From Gammaproteobacteria bacterium (GTDB lineage: Bacteria > Pseudomonadota > Gammaproteobacteria > Arenicellales > UBA868), in the NCBI GenBank assembly GCA_022451485.1, contig JAKUQS010000027.1, forward strand, positions 1-36,691: DNA of 36,691 nt, given 5' to 3'. The notes under the pieces are model-generated. The model searched no databases. It saw nothing but the letters and a program-made list of their open reading frames with translations, and had not been told where the DNA came from. Each line of letters starts with the position of its first letter. Positions within the stretch are counted from its first letter, which is position 1. Both the position numbers and the translations under genes were made by a program. Shown here piece after piece: positions 1-8,123 of this stretch.

Positions 1-1607
1 ACATCATCGACACACCAGGGCACGCAGACTTTGGCGGAGAAGTAGAGCGTGTTTTGTCGATGGTAGATTCGGTCTTGTTACTGGTCGACGCCGTAGAAGG
101 ACCCATGCCACAGCCTCGTTTTGTTACTCAAAAGGCGCTTGAAAAAGGACTTAATCCTATCGTTGTGGTCAACAAAATTGATCGCCCCAGCGCTCGGCCA
201 GACTGGGTCCTCGGCGAGACATTGGAATTGTTTGCTCGCCTTGGCGCCACGGAGGAACAACTCGATTTTCCGATCATCTATGCATCGGCACTGCAGGGCT
301 GGTCTAGCCTGGACCCAGTCGATGGTCGTGCCTCAGGCATGACTCCCCTACTTCAGGCAATCACCTCTCATGTACCGCCGCCAGCCGTTAACTCCAGCGG
401 CCCGTTTCAGATGCAAATCAGTGCGCTGGACTACTCCAGCTATGTTGGGGTGATCGGCATTGGACGTATTCAGCGGGGCACCGTCTTCAGAAACAGTCAG
501 GTAAAGGTAGTGGGACCCAACGGACCGGTTCGCAGCGGGCGCGTGCTGCAGATTCTAGAATTCCACGGACTTGAACGCATTGAAGCGGAGACCGCTACTG
601 CAGGTGACATTGTTGCCATTACCGGCCTGGATAATCTTCGAATCTCAGACACACTATGTGATCCAGAAACCGTCGAGGCGATGCCTCCCCTGAGTGTCGA
701 AGAACCCACGCTCAGCATGACCTTCCAAGTTAACGACTCACCGTTTGCAGGGCGCGAGGGGAAATTTGTTACCAGTCGCAACATAAGAGAACGCTTGGAC
801 ACAGAATTGATTCACAACGTAGCGCTGCGTGTCGAACCATTAAGTGACCCTGACAAGTTTCGCGTCTCCGGCCGAGGAGAGCTACATCTGTCGATACTGA
901 TTGAGAACATGCGTCGCGAAGGCTTTGAGTTAGCAATATCCCGACCAGAGGTTATCGTTCGAGAAGTCGACGGACAAATTCTGGAACCATGGGAGACCCT
1001 CACAATAGACACTGAGGCTGCTTTTCAAGGCAAGATTATGGAACGACTGGGCGAGCGTCGTGCGGAACTTCAGAATATCGTGCCCGACGGCGATAATCGA
1101 GTGCGACTAGATTATATGGTTCCCAGCCGTGGCCTAATGGGGTTTCGATCGGAATTCCTCAGCATGAGCTCTGGCACAGGGCTCATGCACCATGCCTTCG
1201 ACCATTACGGGCCGCGGCCTTCCACGGCGCTCGGCAAGCGGAACAACGGGGTGCTGGTCTCTATGGCCAAGGGTAAGGCTCTCGCCTATGCACTCTTCAA
1301 TCTGCAGGAAAGGGGACGACTATTTATTGGTCACGGTGCAGAGGTCTACGAGGGAATGGTTATTGGCATACATTCGCGGGACAACGATCTGATTGTTAAT
1401 CCGCTCAAGGGCAAACAGTTGACCAATATCCGTGCCGCTGGCACCGATGAAAACATCTTGCTCACGCCGCCGATCGACACTACGTTGGAATATGCATTGG
1501 AATTCATTCACGATGACGAACTGGTGGAGGTCACACCCAATGCTATTCGAATTCGAAAGAAACTACTGCGTGAAACTGAAAGAAAACGCGCCAGCCGTGC
1601 TGCCTAA
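1..1607 (+). CDS. typA: Ribosome-associated GTPase TypA/BipA, 5' end missing
   Basis: This is a translational GTPase of the TypA/BipA family, a cytoplasmic ribosome-binding relative of EF-G that acts in stress adaptation and ribosome assembly. The frame is open from the window edge, and the first visible residues are [20 protein letters not shown], containing the G3 motif DTPGH. The G4 motif NKID follows at about base 172. After the GTPase domain come the beta-barrel domain II, the EF-G-like domains (for example [20 protein letters not shown]) and the TypA C-terminal region ([36 protein letters not shown]). Roughly the first 65 residues, including the P-loop, lie upstream of the window. No terminator with a T-run is evident after the stop. 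Identification is very secure. Confidence 0.97.
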   Translation, partial: IIDTPGHADFGGEVERVLSMVDSVLLLVDAVEGPMPQPRFVTQKALEKGLNPIVVVNKIDRPSARPDWVLGETLELFARLGATEEQLDFPIIYASALQGWSSLDPVDGRASGMTPLLQAITSHVPPPAVNSSGPFQMQISALDYSSYVGVIGIGRIQRGTVFRNSQVKVVGPNGPVRSGRVLQILEFHGLERIEAETATAGDIVAITGLDNLRISDTLCDPETVEAMPPLSVEEPTLSMTFQVNDSPFAGREGKFVTSRNIRERLDTELIHNVALRVEPLSDPDKFRVSGRGELHLSILIENMRREGFELAISRPEVIVREVDGQILEPWETLTIDTEAAFQGKIMERLGERRAELQNIVPDGDNRVRLDYMVPSRGLMGFRSEFLSMSSGTGLMHHAFDHYGPRPSTALGKRNNGVLVSMAKGKALAYALFNLQERGRLFIGHGAEVYEGMVIGIHSRDNDLIVNPLKGKQLTNIRAAGTDENILLTPPIDTTLEYALEFIHDDELVEVTPNAIRIRKKLLRETERKRASRAA

Positions 1608-1691
1608 CATCCATTGACGCCGACACACCCAACCGCTTCTCGTCGACTCGAAATAGCACTCCACCCATAGACTCCGCATTGAAACCGCCGG

Positions 1692-2024
1692 TCAGTCAAC
1701 AATAAATAACTTTGCGCCGACTGTTGTCGTTGATCGGTGCGGAGCATCTCCAAAATCGGATACCTGGTAACTCATGCCGGAGCTAAGTCGAAATGTCCGA
1801 CCATCCTTGAGTTCGCTGATCAGTTCGCCCTCGAGCACGTACAACACATGCCCTCGATCGCACCAGTGGTCTGCAACATAACCTGCCGAATATTCCACGC
1901 AACGAACGCGCAGTTCGCCCATGTTGAACTCGCGAATGGTTGCCGAACCCTGTTCCCCTGATAACGTAACGGGCTTTACATCGGCCCACGTTGTTACCGT
2001 AAACGGCAATGCAGGAAACTCCAT
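1692..2024 (-). CDS. Small single-domain cupin of the DHCW-motif type
   Basis: This 110-residue protein is a single beta-barrel cupin. The segment ADHWCDRGHVLYVLEGEL carries the Asp-His-Trp-Cys signature of the small family annotated as 'DHCW motif cupin fold proteins', and the second cupin motif is the C-terminal GDAPHRSTT stretch. These proteins are probably metal-binding, but no reaction is established for the family. There is no signal peptide, so it should be cytoplasmic. The ATG at 2024 is preceded on its strand by AAGGAC, a fair ribosome binding site. It stands alone, convergent with typA and divergent from the TRAP operon. The cupin assignment is secure and the function is unknown. 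Confidence 0.8.
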   Translation of the reverse strand: MEFPALPFTVTTWADVKPVTLSGEQGSATIREFNMGELRVRCVEYSAGYVADHWCDRGHVLYVLEGELISELKDGRTFRLSSGMSYQVSDFGDAPHRSTTTVGAKLFIVD

Positions 2025-2248
2025 AATATGGCTGTCCTTGAATTAATTTAAGAATAACAAGTGGACCGCTTTCAACTCGAGATCACGCTTAGCTGTCTGT
2101 TGGTCCCGACCGCTTTCCCTTATGAAGATAGCGGAAATCGTTGAAGTCGCAATAACGAAGAATACACGATGACATCAAATGCACAGGTAAATGACTTCAT
2201 CGCATGATCTATACCGAAGCAGAGCGGATCGGTCATTTGCCCGACACT

Positions 2249-2272
2249 CCATATACCCCTTGTGGAATATGG
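2249..2272. promoter_or_regulatory. Inverted repeat CCATAT-N12-ATATGG, possible operator
   Basis: Perfect 6-bp arms, CCATAT and ATATGG, are separated by 12 bp and end about 8 bp upstream of the candidate -35 element of the TRAP operon. This spacing and position suit a dimeric repressor or activator, but no neighbouring regulator of the TRAP type is present. A chance origin is possible for arms this short. Confidence 0.3.
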
Positions 2273-2279
2273 TTAAGTT

Positions 2280-2307
2280 TTGATTATATTATTTTTACTC
2301 ATATTAT
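2280..2307 (+). promoter_or_regulatory. Candidate sigma-70 promoter for the TRAP operon
   Basis: TTGATT (2280-2285) and TATTAT (2302-2307) are separated by 16 bp in an AT-rich stretch. Transcription would begin near 2314, giving an untranslated leader of about 85 bases before the dctP ATG at 2401. The call is based on consensus match only. Confidence 0.4.
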
Positions 2308-2400
2308 AGAGTCCCAGTGGGACATCAATGGACAGGTATCAGCAACACACCTGATTGTCTTTGGGTAAGGATCACCATTAATTTTGGGAGGAACAAACTA

Positions 2401-3408
2401 ATGACGTTACTAACAAGCAGGAAGGTATTGGCCGCTCTAGTGGCAGGTGTTTTCTTGACACTGTCGACTGGCATTACATTCGCAGGACCCATCACGCTCA
2501 ACATGGTAGGCGCATGGCCACCCAAAATTTCAGCGGCAGCTGATGTCGGGATTCGGTTCATAGAAGAAGTCAATAAACGAGCCGAAGGCAAGCTTGTCAT
2601 CAAGTTCAAAGGCGGAAAAGAAATCGTGCCAACATTTGACCAGCCAGAAGCACTGGTCCGTGGAGTATTTGATATCTGGTACGGGGCACCCAACTATTGG
2701 GCCGGTATTGTTCCAGGCGGATATGTCACTGAGATGTCACCCTACGATATCCCCGATAACGGACCAGGTAGCGAGTTGTTTGATTTCATGGTCAACATGT
2801 ACGAAAAGAAAGGCGTTCGCTATCTTGGGCATTTTTCGGGTGATCTTGGTACAGGCAATCACTTCATGTACACGCAACAGAAAGTTTCCAGTATCGCAGA
2901 CTTAAAAGGTTTGAAAATTCGCGTACCGCCATTAACTCGCTTCTTCGTCAACGCGGTTGGAGGCGAGCCAGTCACCCTGCCCCCGTCAGAGGTCTATCTC
3001 GCGCTGGAGAGGGGAACCGTTGAGGGCTTTACCTGGCCTTACTACGACGGATTTACCTCATTTGGCTGGCAAGAAGTATCGAAATATGTGATTGGCCATC
3101 CACTTTATCGGGACGGCATCAGCATAAAAATGAATCTAGCCAAATGGAATAGCCTTTCGCCAGAACTTCAAGGCATCATGCTGGAGTCTGTCGCTGCCAT
3201 TCAGGCCTGGTCTCGCGGTTGGATATCAGCCTATCAAAACACACAATTGGCCGGCATGATCAAGGGTGGAATGAAAGTGATCCAATTTTCAGAAGCGGAT
3301 GCCAAACAATGGGACGAAGTCTCCAGTAATGCCCTGTGGGCACACTTCAAGAAGGCGATGAGTGCCGATGATTATTCTCGCGCCAGAAAACTGCTGGGGC
3401 ATGACTGA
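2401..3408 (+). CDS. dctP: TRAP transporter periplasmic substrate-binding protein (DctP family)
   Basis: This is the extracytoplasmic solute receptor of a TRAP transporter, which hands an organic acid to the DctQM membrane complex. I chose the ATG at 2401 because a strong ribosome binding site (GGGAGGA) precedes it. From there the protein has 335 residues and begins with a clear Sec signal peptide: TSRKVL, a hydrophobic core, then ATFAG-like cleavage context near residues 24-26. The mature part has the DctP fold, with 'DLKGLKIRVPP' holding the conserved carboxylate-binding arginine, here Arg174. Family members bind C4-dicarboxylates, 2-oxo acids, lactate, sulfonates or aromatic acids; the ligand cannot be read here. 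The dctQ and dctM genes follow in order. Confidence 0.93.
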   Translation: MTLLTSRKVLAALVAGVFLTLSTGITFAGPITLNMVGAWPPKISAAADVGIRFIEEVNKRAEGKLVIKFKGGKEIVPTFDQPEALVRGVFDIWYGAPNYWAGIVPGGYVTEMSPYDIPDNGPGSELFDFMVNMYEKKGVRYLGHFSGDLGTGNHFMYTQQKVSSIADLKGLKIRVPPLTRFFVNAVGGEPVTLPPSEVYLALERGTVEGFTWPYYDGFTSFGWQEVSKYVIGHPLYRDGISIKMNLAKWNSLSPELQGIMLESVAAIQAWSRGWISAYQNTQLAGMIKGGMKVIQFSEADAKQWDEVSSNALWAHFKKAMSADDYSRARKLLGHD

Positions 3409-3430
3409 CCATAAGTAAACAGCGCGTCTC

Positions 3431-3465
3431 CCAACGGGTCAGGCCCTGGCAGTCTGACCCGTTGG
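3431..3465 (+). terminator. Strong intercistronic hairpin between dctP and dctQ
   Basis: Perfect 12-bp arms CCAACGGGTCAG (3431-3442) and CTGACCCGTTGG (3454-3465) enclose an 11-base loop, starting 22 bases after the dctP stop. No T-run follows, so it is more likely a partial terminator or an mRNA-stabilising structure. That would let the binding protein be made in excess over the membrane subunits, as is common in transporter operons. Confidence 0.7.
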
Positions 3466-3572
3466 ATGTTCCTCGCATATGCTGTTAAGCAATCAAGCTT
3501 ACCGGTCCCCTTGCGGCACCCTCAGCATCGACAACGCCATCCATTCAGGTATCCCGTGGTCGAGAATCATTT

Positions 3573-4088
3573 ATGGTCTTTCTAACCCGACTCTTTGATC
3601 GAATACTGCTGGCCGGCGGAATATTGTCAGGGTGTGTTCTGATCATCATTATGCTGATGGTCACAGTCAAGGTGATCTTTCGATACGTCCTGCATGAGGG
3701 ATTGATCGGAGTAGACCTCTTGACCGGCACGCTGCTTGTTTACATGACGTTTCTCGGTGCCGCCTGGGTATTGAAGCACGACAAACACGTGGTACTCGAT
3801 GTCATCTTAAATCAAGCAAGTCCCAACTGTGCCCGCTGGATGCGTATAACAAACTCTCTGCTCGGTGCTGCGATTTGCCTTGTGGTGGTTGTGTTTGGGA
3901 CATGGGAATCCATTAACTCTTTCCAACGCGGTATTCTGATTCCTGCGGAAATAGAAATTCCACGTGTTGTCAATCTCTGGATTATTCCAGCAGGTTGCTT
4001 GTTGTTATGTTGCCAGTTTCTCCGACGCGCGCGATGTAATTATCTGTCTGAATCAAACCTGACCAACGATCCAACCGAGGAAACTTGA
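3573..4088 (+). CDS. dctQ: TRAP transporter small permease subunit (DctQ family)
   Basis: This 171-residue inner-membrane protein has four predicted transmembrane helices, at about residues 10-35 (LAGGILSGCVLIIIMLMVTV), 48-66, 90-110 and 127-145. This matches the length and layout of the small DctQ subunit that partners DctM. The segment VKVIFRYVL after helix 1 and the 'FLGAAWVLKHDKHVVLDVI' stretch between helices are typical of the family. It lies between dctP and dctM, with 4 bases separating its stop from the dctM start, so the two are surely co-translated. The ATG at 3573 has no strong ribosome binding site, and the 164-base gap after dctP carries the hairpin described above. Confidence 0.9.
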   Translation: MVFLTRLFDRILLAGGILSGCVLIIIMLMVTVKVIFRYVLHEGLIGVDLLTGTLLVYMTFLGAAWVLKHDKHVVLDVILNQASPNCARWMRITNSLLGAAICLVVVVFGTWESINSFQRGILIPAEIEIPRVVNLWIIPAGCLLLCCQFLRRARCNYLSESNLTNDPTEET

Positions 4089-4092
4089 CTCC

Positions 4093-5406
4093 ATGGATTG
4101 GCCAATCCTGATGTTGTTCTTTTTTGGCGGATTGTCCGCTCTGCTGCTTCTCGGTCTACCGGTTGCCTTCGCGTTTTTATTCGTCAACGTCATTGGAGTC
4201 TATGTGTTTTGGGGAGGAACTATTGGCCTGCAGCAGTTAATCCTCAGCATAGACAGTTCCATTTCTACTTTTGTTCTGGTACCCGTACCCATGTTTATTC
4301 TCATGGGTACGGTAATTTTTCACTCCGGCATTGCATACCGGATGATCGATGTGTTGGATGAATGGCTCGGCAGAATTGCCGGGCGCCTGGCCCTCCTGGC
4401 GATCGGTGCCGGCTCCTTGTTTGGCACTCTGACTGGCGTCGCGATGGGCAGCGTCGCCATGCTCGGTTCAACACTCGTTCCGGATATGGAACGTCGCGGC
4501 TACAGCAAGTCGATGTCCATCGGTCCGATACTGGCGAGCGGAAGCCTAGCGATTATGATTCCACCAAGTGCCCTCGGGGTGATTCTCGCGAGCATGGGCC
4601 AGTTTTCAGTTGGCAAGCTGCTAATTGGCATTCTCCTGCCAGGACTGTTATTGGCAGTTGTTTATGCGACCTACGTCGTCATCCGTTGCCACATTCAACC
4701 CCATCTAGCACCGGCGTATGAAGTGGTGCCCACTCCCATTGGGCCACGGATCATGAGAACGCTTCAATACGTTCTTCCACTGGTCATTATCATTGGCATT
4801 GTCATCGGGACGATCTTTGCCGGTGTGGCCACACCCACTGAAGCGGCAGCTTTGGGGGCTTTGTTCTGCTTCTTGCTAGTAGCCTGCTATGGAAAGCTGA
4901 CTTGGCAAGTGATCAAAAAATCTGTTGCAGCAGCGACCACCATTTCGGTAATGGTTTTTGTCATTCTGACAGGGTCAGCGGCATTCAGCCAGATTCTGGC
5001 GTTCACCGGCATTACGGTAGGCATTACAGAACTGGCACTTGCCTGGTCGGAACACCCCATCCTGATCCTGATCGCCATGCAGCTAATTCTGCTGCTATTG
5101 GGCATGTTGATTGAGCAGACGTCAATCGTGATGATCACAACACCAATCTATTTTCCCATCGTTAGTGCGTTCGGCTGGGATCCAGTCTGGTTCGGCGCCA
5201 TCATGCTGCTTAATCTCGAGATGGCGACCATTTCACCGCCCTTTGGTCTATCACTGTTCGTGATGAAAGGCATTACATCAAAAAATACAACAATGGGTGA
5301 CATCTATCGTGCGGCCCTGCCTTTCGTGGCCCTCAACCTTCTGGTCATGGCAATCATGATTGCCATTCCGAGCACCGTCCTATGGTTGCCGACGCTGATG
5401 AGATAA
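4093..5406 (+). CDS. dctM: TRAP transporter large permease subunit (DctM family)
   Basis: This is the sodium-coupled transport subunit of the TRAP system: 437 residues, almost entirely hydrophobic, with around twelve membrane segments. It shows family hallmarks: 'PVPMFILMGTVIFHSGIA' in the N-terminal half, 'GSLFGTLTGVAMGSVAMLGS', the re-entrant-loop style 'ASGSLAIMIPPSALGVILA', and in the second half 'IFAGVATPTEAAALGALF' and 'ATISPPFGLSLFVMKGI'. It is the usual length and is complete. It ends the operon, and a small GC-rich hairpin (5425-5439) sits between it and the convergent gene downstream. Confidence 0.94.
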   Translation: MDWPILMLFFFGGLSALLLLGLPVAFAFLFVNVIGVYVFWGGTIGLQQLILSIDSSISTFVLVPVPMFILMGTVIFHSGIAYRMIDVLDEWLGRIAGRLALLAIGAGSLFGTLTGVAMGSVAMLGSTLVPDMERRGYSKSMSIGPILASGSLAIMIPPSALGVILASMGQFSVGKLLIGILLPGLLLAVVYATYVVIRCHIQPHLAPAYEVVPTPIGPRIMRTLQYVLPLVIIIGIVIGTIFAGVATPTEAAALGALFCFLLVACYGKLTWQVIKKSVAAATTISVMVFVILTGSAAFSQILAFTGITVGITELALAWSEHPILILIAMQLILLLLGMLIEQTSIVMITTPIYFPIVSAFGWDPVWFGAIMLLNLEMATISPPFGLSLFVMKGITSKNTTMGDIYRAALPFVALNLLVMAIMIAIPSTVLWLPTLMR

Positions 5407-5424
5407 GTGTTTTCCGGTTGACCC

Positions 5425-5439
5425 GCCCGATGCTCGGGC
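5425..5439. terminator. Short GC-rich hairpin between convergent genes
   Basis: GCCCGA and TCGGGC form a perfect 6-bp stem with a 3-base loop, followed on the plus strand by CCTGTTTAG. It sits between the dctM stop and the stop of the oppositely oriented decarboxylase gene, where a bidirectional terminator is expected. The T-tract is poor, so its efficiency is uncertain. Confidence 0.45.
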
Positions 5440-5453
5440 CCTGTTTAGCATCA

Positions 5454-6086
5454 CTAATCACCCGACTCCATTCCACCCCCGCCGAAGGTTGTTGGTATAT
5501 ACCGTGGCGCATCAATGGCCCGACTGAAGCGAACTTTCGTCACCACCGGATTAAAGGGCTCTGGTGGCCGCACCACCTGAAGATCTATGTCCACACTCGC
5601 GGCAATAAATTCGGGACCCGGCCGACTTAACGCAGCGCGTAAAATCTCTCCAAATGCATCGACAGTATCAACTGTCTGCGCTTGGTCAACTCCTAGACTT
5701 TGTGCAAGTTTAGAAAAATCGAGCTCTTTATTGGTCAAAGGCTGCCCCCCTGACGCTGCATGAACACCATTTTGAATAAGAATAATCGTTAGGTTTTGGG
5801 GCGCAACCGCCCCCACTGTGGCGAGCGCGCCCATATGCATCAACAAACCCCCGTCTCCCTCAACAACCACCACCCGCTGATCGGGTTGGACCGCCGCTAA
5901 TCCGAGCGCAAAAGGCAGTGCCAATCCCATTGCATCTTCAAAATAAAAATTCTTCGGTCGGTCATTCACCACCGCCCATAGATAAGATGAATTGCCAAGG
6001 CAAGTCACAACCAGCGCTTCTGATGGCAATTCAGCGGCCAGGACTTCAAAGTACGCTTTACGGCTGGGTAGCTGTGGATTCACCAT
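5454..6086 (-). CDS. ThDP-dependent decarboxylase, beta (cofactor-binding) subunit, sulfopyruvate decarboxylase-like
   Basis: This 210-residue protein equals the C-terminal pyrophosphate-binding domain of thiamine-diphosphate enzymes. The GDG motif lies at residues 77-79 and the metal-binding Asn at 106 in 'LIQNGVHAASGGQ', the form seen in sulfopyruvate (ComE) and phosphonopyruvate decarboxylases. It is made as a separate chain and must pair with the alpha subunit encoded just upstream on the same strand; the two genes overlap by 7 bases. The expected reaction is non-oxidative decarboxylation of a 2-oxo acid to an aldehyde in the cytoplasm. The C-terminal 40 residues are less conserved. Family is secure; substrate is unknown. 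Confidence 0.85.
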   Translation of the reverse strand: MVNPQLPSRKAYFEVLAAELPSEALVVTCLGNSSYLWAVVNDRPKNFYFEDAMGLALPFALGLAAVQPDQRVVVVEGDGGLLMHMGALATVGAVAPQNLTIILIQNGVHAASGGQPLTNKELDFSKLAQSLGVDQAQTVDTVDAFGEILRAALSRPGPEFIAASVDIDLQVVRPPEPFNPVVTKVRFSRAIDAPRYIPTTFGGGGMESGD

Positions 6087-6595
6087 TGTACGTCCTCGCG
6101 ACCCATCAACAGGACCACCGGTTGCGAGGCTTCTTCCGCATACGTAGCCGCCGCCTTCACCTGACTAGCGATGGGTGCATCAGGGCGTACGACTGCGTGA
6201 TGGAGTCCCATTGCCCGTAAGACGGGTAACGTCACGCGGCCTTTAGGAATGTGATAGAACACCGGATCATCAGGTGCCCCTCTAAATGAAGCCAAGATCA
6301 ACAAGGGAATCTGATAGCGCATCGCCAGTGAGACCATGCCCGCGCCCATGGTGATAATCCCAACGTTCTGAACCAAGAGCACCGTCCGCGCACCACCAAT
6401 CCGCGCACCACACGCAATAGCAAGCGCCTCTTCTTCGTGGGTCGCACGAATTAACTGCATGTCGACATGGTTTTCTATCTGTACTAATAATTGTCCCAAC
6501 CAACCATCAGGAACCGTCACCGCCATTTGAAAATCTAACTCACCCAGCGTATCCAACAACTGGGACGGTCGATGTGGAAGAACCTCGGTCATCAT
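6080..6595 (-). CDS. ThDP-dependent decarboxylase, alpha subunit, sulfopyruvate decarboxylase-like
   Basis: This is the N-terminal (pyrimidine-binding) domain of a two-chain ThDP decarboxylase. With the ATG at 6595 it has 171 residues, close to the size of ComD-type subunits. The frame stays open upstream to 6739, but that part (GKLDRMPLV...CRCRCAK) does not look like the family and is probably non-coding. The catalytic cofactor-activating Glu lies in 'RATHEEEALAIACGA' (about residues 54-56), and 'VLLVQNVGIITMGAGMVSLAM' is the usual family core. The 'GAPDDPVFYHIPKGRVTLPVLRAMGL' stretch resembles sulfopyruvate decarboxylase alpha chains. It is transcribed away from the molybdenum hydroxylase operon, with a shared 158-bp region between their starts. 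The start codon is moderately certain (GTG-rich weak ribosome site). Confidence 0.82.
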   Translation of the reverse strand: MMTEVLPHRPSQLLDTLGELDFQMAVTVPDGWLGQLLVQIENHVDMQLIRATHEEEALAIACGARIGGARTVLLVQNVGIITMGAGMVSLAMRYQIPLLILASFRGAPDDPVFYHIPKGRVTLPVLRAMGLHHAVVRPDAPIASQVKAAATYAEEASQPVVLLMGREDVQW

Positions 6596-6753
6596 TTTTG
6601 CACACCTGCACCGGCAACCAGCGGCCGGGAGAACGCTCCTTCGGACATTATTGATGGTTATAGTAACATTAGCTCCGACCACCAACGGCATTCTATCCAA
6701 CTTTCCGTGAGGACTACCATAGCGCGGTCCTGAAATCATTCATCAGCCTGCCC

Positions 6754-7644
6754 GTGGAGACTGAGTTGAGAAATTTTGATTACAAACTACCAACATCGCT
6801 AAGTGAATTAACCGACATGCTGAGCCATGACGCGCACACAGCCCGCTTGCTCGCGGGGGGAACTGATCTAGTGGTCGCCATGCGGGGGGCTCGCATTACC
6901 CCAGAAGTAGTGATCGACACCAAGCGCGTCGAGGAGATGAACGAACTGTCATTCAATGACCACACAATGATACTGGGCGCTTCAGTAACCTGTCGCACAG
7001 TCTGTCGAAACCCACAAGTTGTTAAGAATTTTCCAGCATTGATTGATTGCGCGACTTTGATCGGTGGAACTCAAATTCAAAACCGTGCGACCCTAGGGGG
7101 AAATCTATGCAATGCAGCGCCGAGTGCTGACACCATCCCTGCGTTGATCGTCTTGAAAGCACAGGCAAATATTTGCGGCCCACACGGCAGTCGACATGTG
7201 CCGGTTGAAGAATTCTGTACTGGACCGGGGCAGACCATACTCGAACCCAATGAAATACTGGTAAGTTTTAGCATTCCACTACCGCCTGAGAATGAAGGTG
7301 CATTTTTTATACGATTTATTCCACGCAACGACATGGATATTGCTATTGCAAACGCGGCGGCAAGCATCGTCATTGACAGCAGCGGGGAAACCATGATTCA
7401 GGGCCGAGTCGCCATTGGTGCCGTCGCGCCAACCCCGCTTTACGTCTCCGACGTCGAAGCGGTGCTATCTGGTCGGGCCATCACTGATGAGGTGATTGCG
7501 CAAGTGGCGGATATTGCTCGCCAAGCCGCCAAGCCTATTACCGACATGAGAGGCACTGTTGACCAAAGGAAACACCTAACCCATGTCTTGGTCAGACGCG
7601 CCATAAACGGTGCAGTGAACCGCGCACGAGGAAGCGACCGATGA
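6754..7644 (+). CDS. Molybdenum hydroxylase, FAD-binding (medium) subunit
   Basis: This is the flavoprotein subunit of a xanthine dehydrogenase/CO dehydrogenase-type enzyme; it passes electrons from the iron-sulfur chain to the acceptor. The 296-residue chain carries the two FAD signatures: 'LLAGGTDLVVAMRG' near residues 30-43 and 'ATLGGNLCNAAPSADTIPALI' near 110-130. Length is normal. The GTG at 6754 (or the TTG at 6766) is the likely start; neither has a strong ribosome binding site. Its stop overlaps the start of the next gene as ATGA, so the three subunit genes form one translationally coupled unit. The M-S-L gene order is that of CO dehydrogenase operons. Confidence 0.92.
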   Translation: METELRNFDYKLPTSLSELTDMLSHDAHTARLLAGGTDLVVAMRGARITPEVVIDTKRVEEMNELSFNDHTMILGASVTCRTVCRNPQVVKNFPALIDCATLIGGTQIQNRATLGGNLCNAAPSADTIPALIVLKAQANICGPHGSRHVPVEEFCTGPGQTILEPNEILVSFSIPLPPENEGAFFIRFIPRNDMDIAIANAAASIVIDSSGETMIQGRVAIGAVAPTPLYVSDVEAVLSGRAITDEVIAQVADIARQAAKPITDMRGTVDQRKHLTHVLVRRAINGAVNRARGSDR

Positions 7645-8123
7645 ACAGACAGCAAATAACGGCAACGATCAACGGCGAGCACAGGGAGTTTCTGTGTGAA
7701 CCCCGTCAGAGTCTATTGGAAGTCTTACGCGACGAACTTTTCCTAACGGGCACCAAAGAAGGCTGCAACGATGGTAACTGCGGGTCCTGCAATGTAATCC
7801 TGGACGGCACGTTGGTGAATTCGTGTTGCATATTTGGTGTCGAAGCGAATGGTAGCCATCTAACCACCGTTGAGGGACTATCGAAGGGCAACGAACTTCA
7901 CCCCCTACAACAGACCTTCCTCGAAGGAACGGGTATGCAGTGTGGATTTTGCACACCAGGTTTTCTGGTCGCGGCTAGCGCGTTACTTGACGAAAACCCG
8001 GAACCAACCGAGGAAGAGATCCGCCATTGGCTGGTCGGCAATCTATGTCGCTGCACCGGATACGACAAGATTGTCAAATCCGTTCAAGACGCCGCCCTGA
8101 TTCTGCGGGAGCGGGCACTATGA
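7641..8123 (+). CDS. Molybdenum hydroxylase, [2Fe-2S] (small) subunit
   Basis: This 160-residue protein carries two [2Fe-2S] clusters. Cys42, 47, 50 and 62 (in [10 protein letters not shown] and NSC) form the plant-ferredoxin-like cluster. Cys101, 104, 136 and 138 (MQCGFCTPG and NLCRCTGY) form the cluster next to the molybdenum centre. All eight ligands are present, so the subunit should be functional. It starts with ATG inside the stop of the FAD subunit gene and ends inside the start of the molybdopterin subunit gene (both ATGA overlaps), which gives equal production of the three chains. Confidence 0.95.
   Translation: MNRQQITATINGEHREFLCEPRQSLLEVLRDELFLTGTKEGCNDGNCGSCNVILDGTLVNSCCIFGVEANGSHLTTVEGLSKGNELHPLQQTFLEGTGMQCGFCTPGFLVAASALLDENPEPTEEEIRHWLVGNLCRCTGYDKIVKSVQDAALILRERAL

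Larger units (their letters stand above)
2025..2400. other. 376-bp divergent intergenic region upstream of the TRAP operon
   Basis: No convincing gene is visible between the minus-strand cupin start and the plus-strand dctP start. The right half is AT-rich and holds a candidate promoter (2280-2307) and an inverted repeat (2249-2272), annotated separately. A frame-open extension of dctP upstream to 2317 exists, but it lacks a ribosome binding site and would place 28 residues before the signal peptide. Confidence 0.7.

Noticed and set aside
2317..2400. Upstream extension of dctP by 28 codons
   Set aside because: No ribosome site, and it would bury the signal peptide; GGGAGGA before 2401 fixes the start.
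6596..6739. N-terminal extension of the decarboxylase alpha subunit
   Set aside because: Sequence is unlike the family and lies in the divergent promoter region; the 171-residue form matches the normal subunit size.
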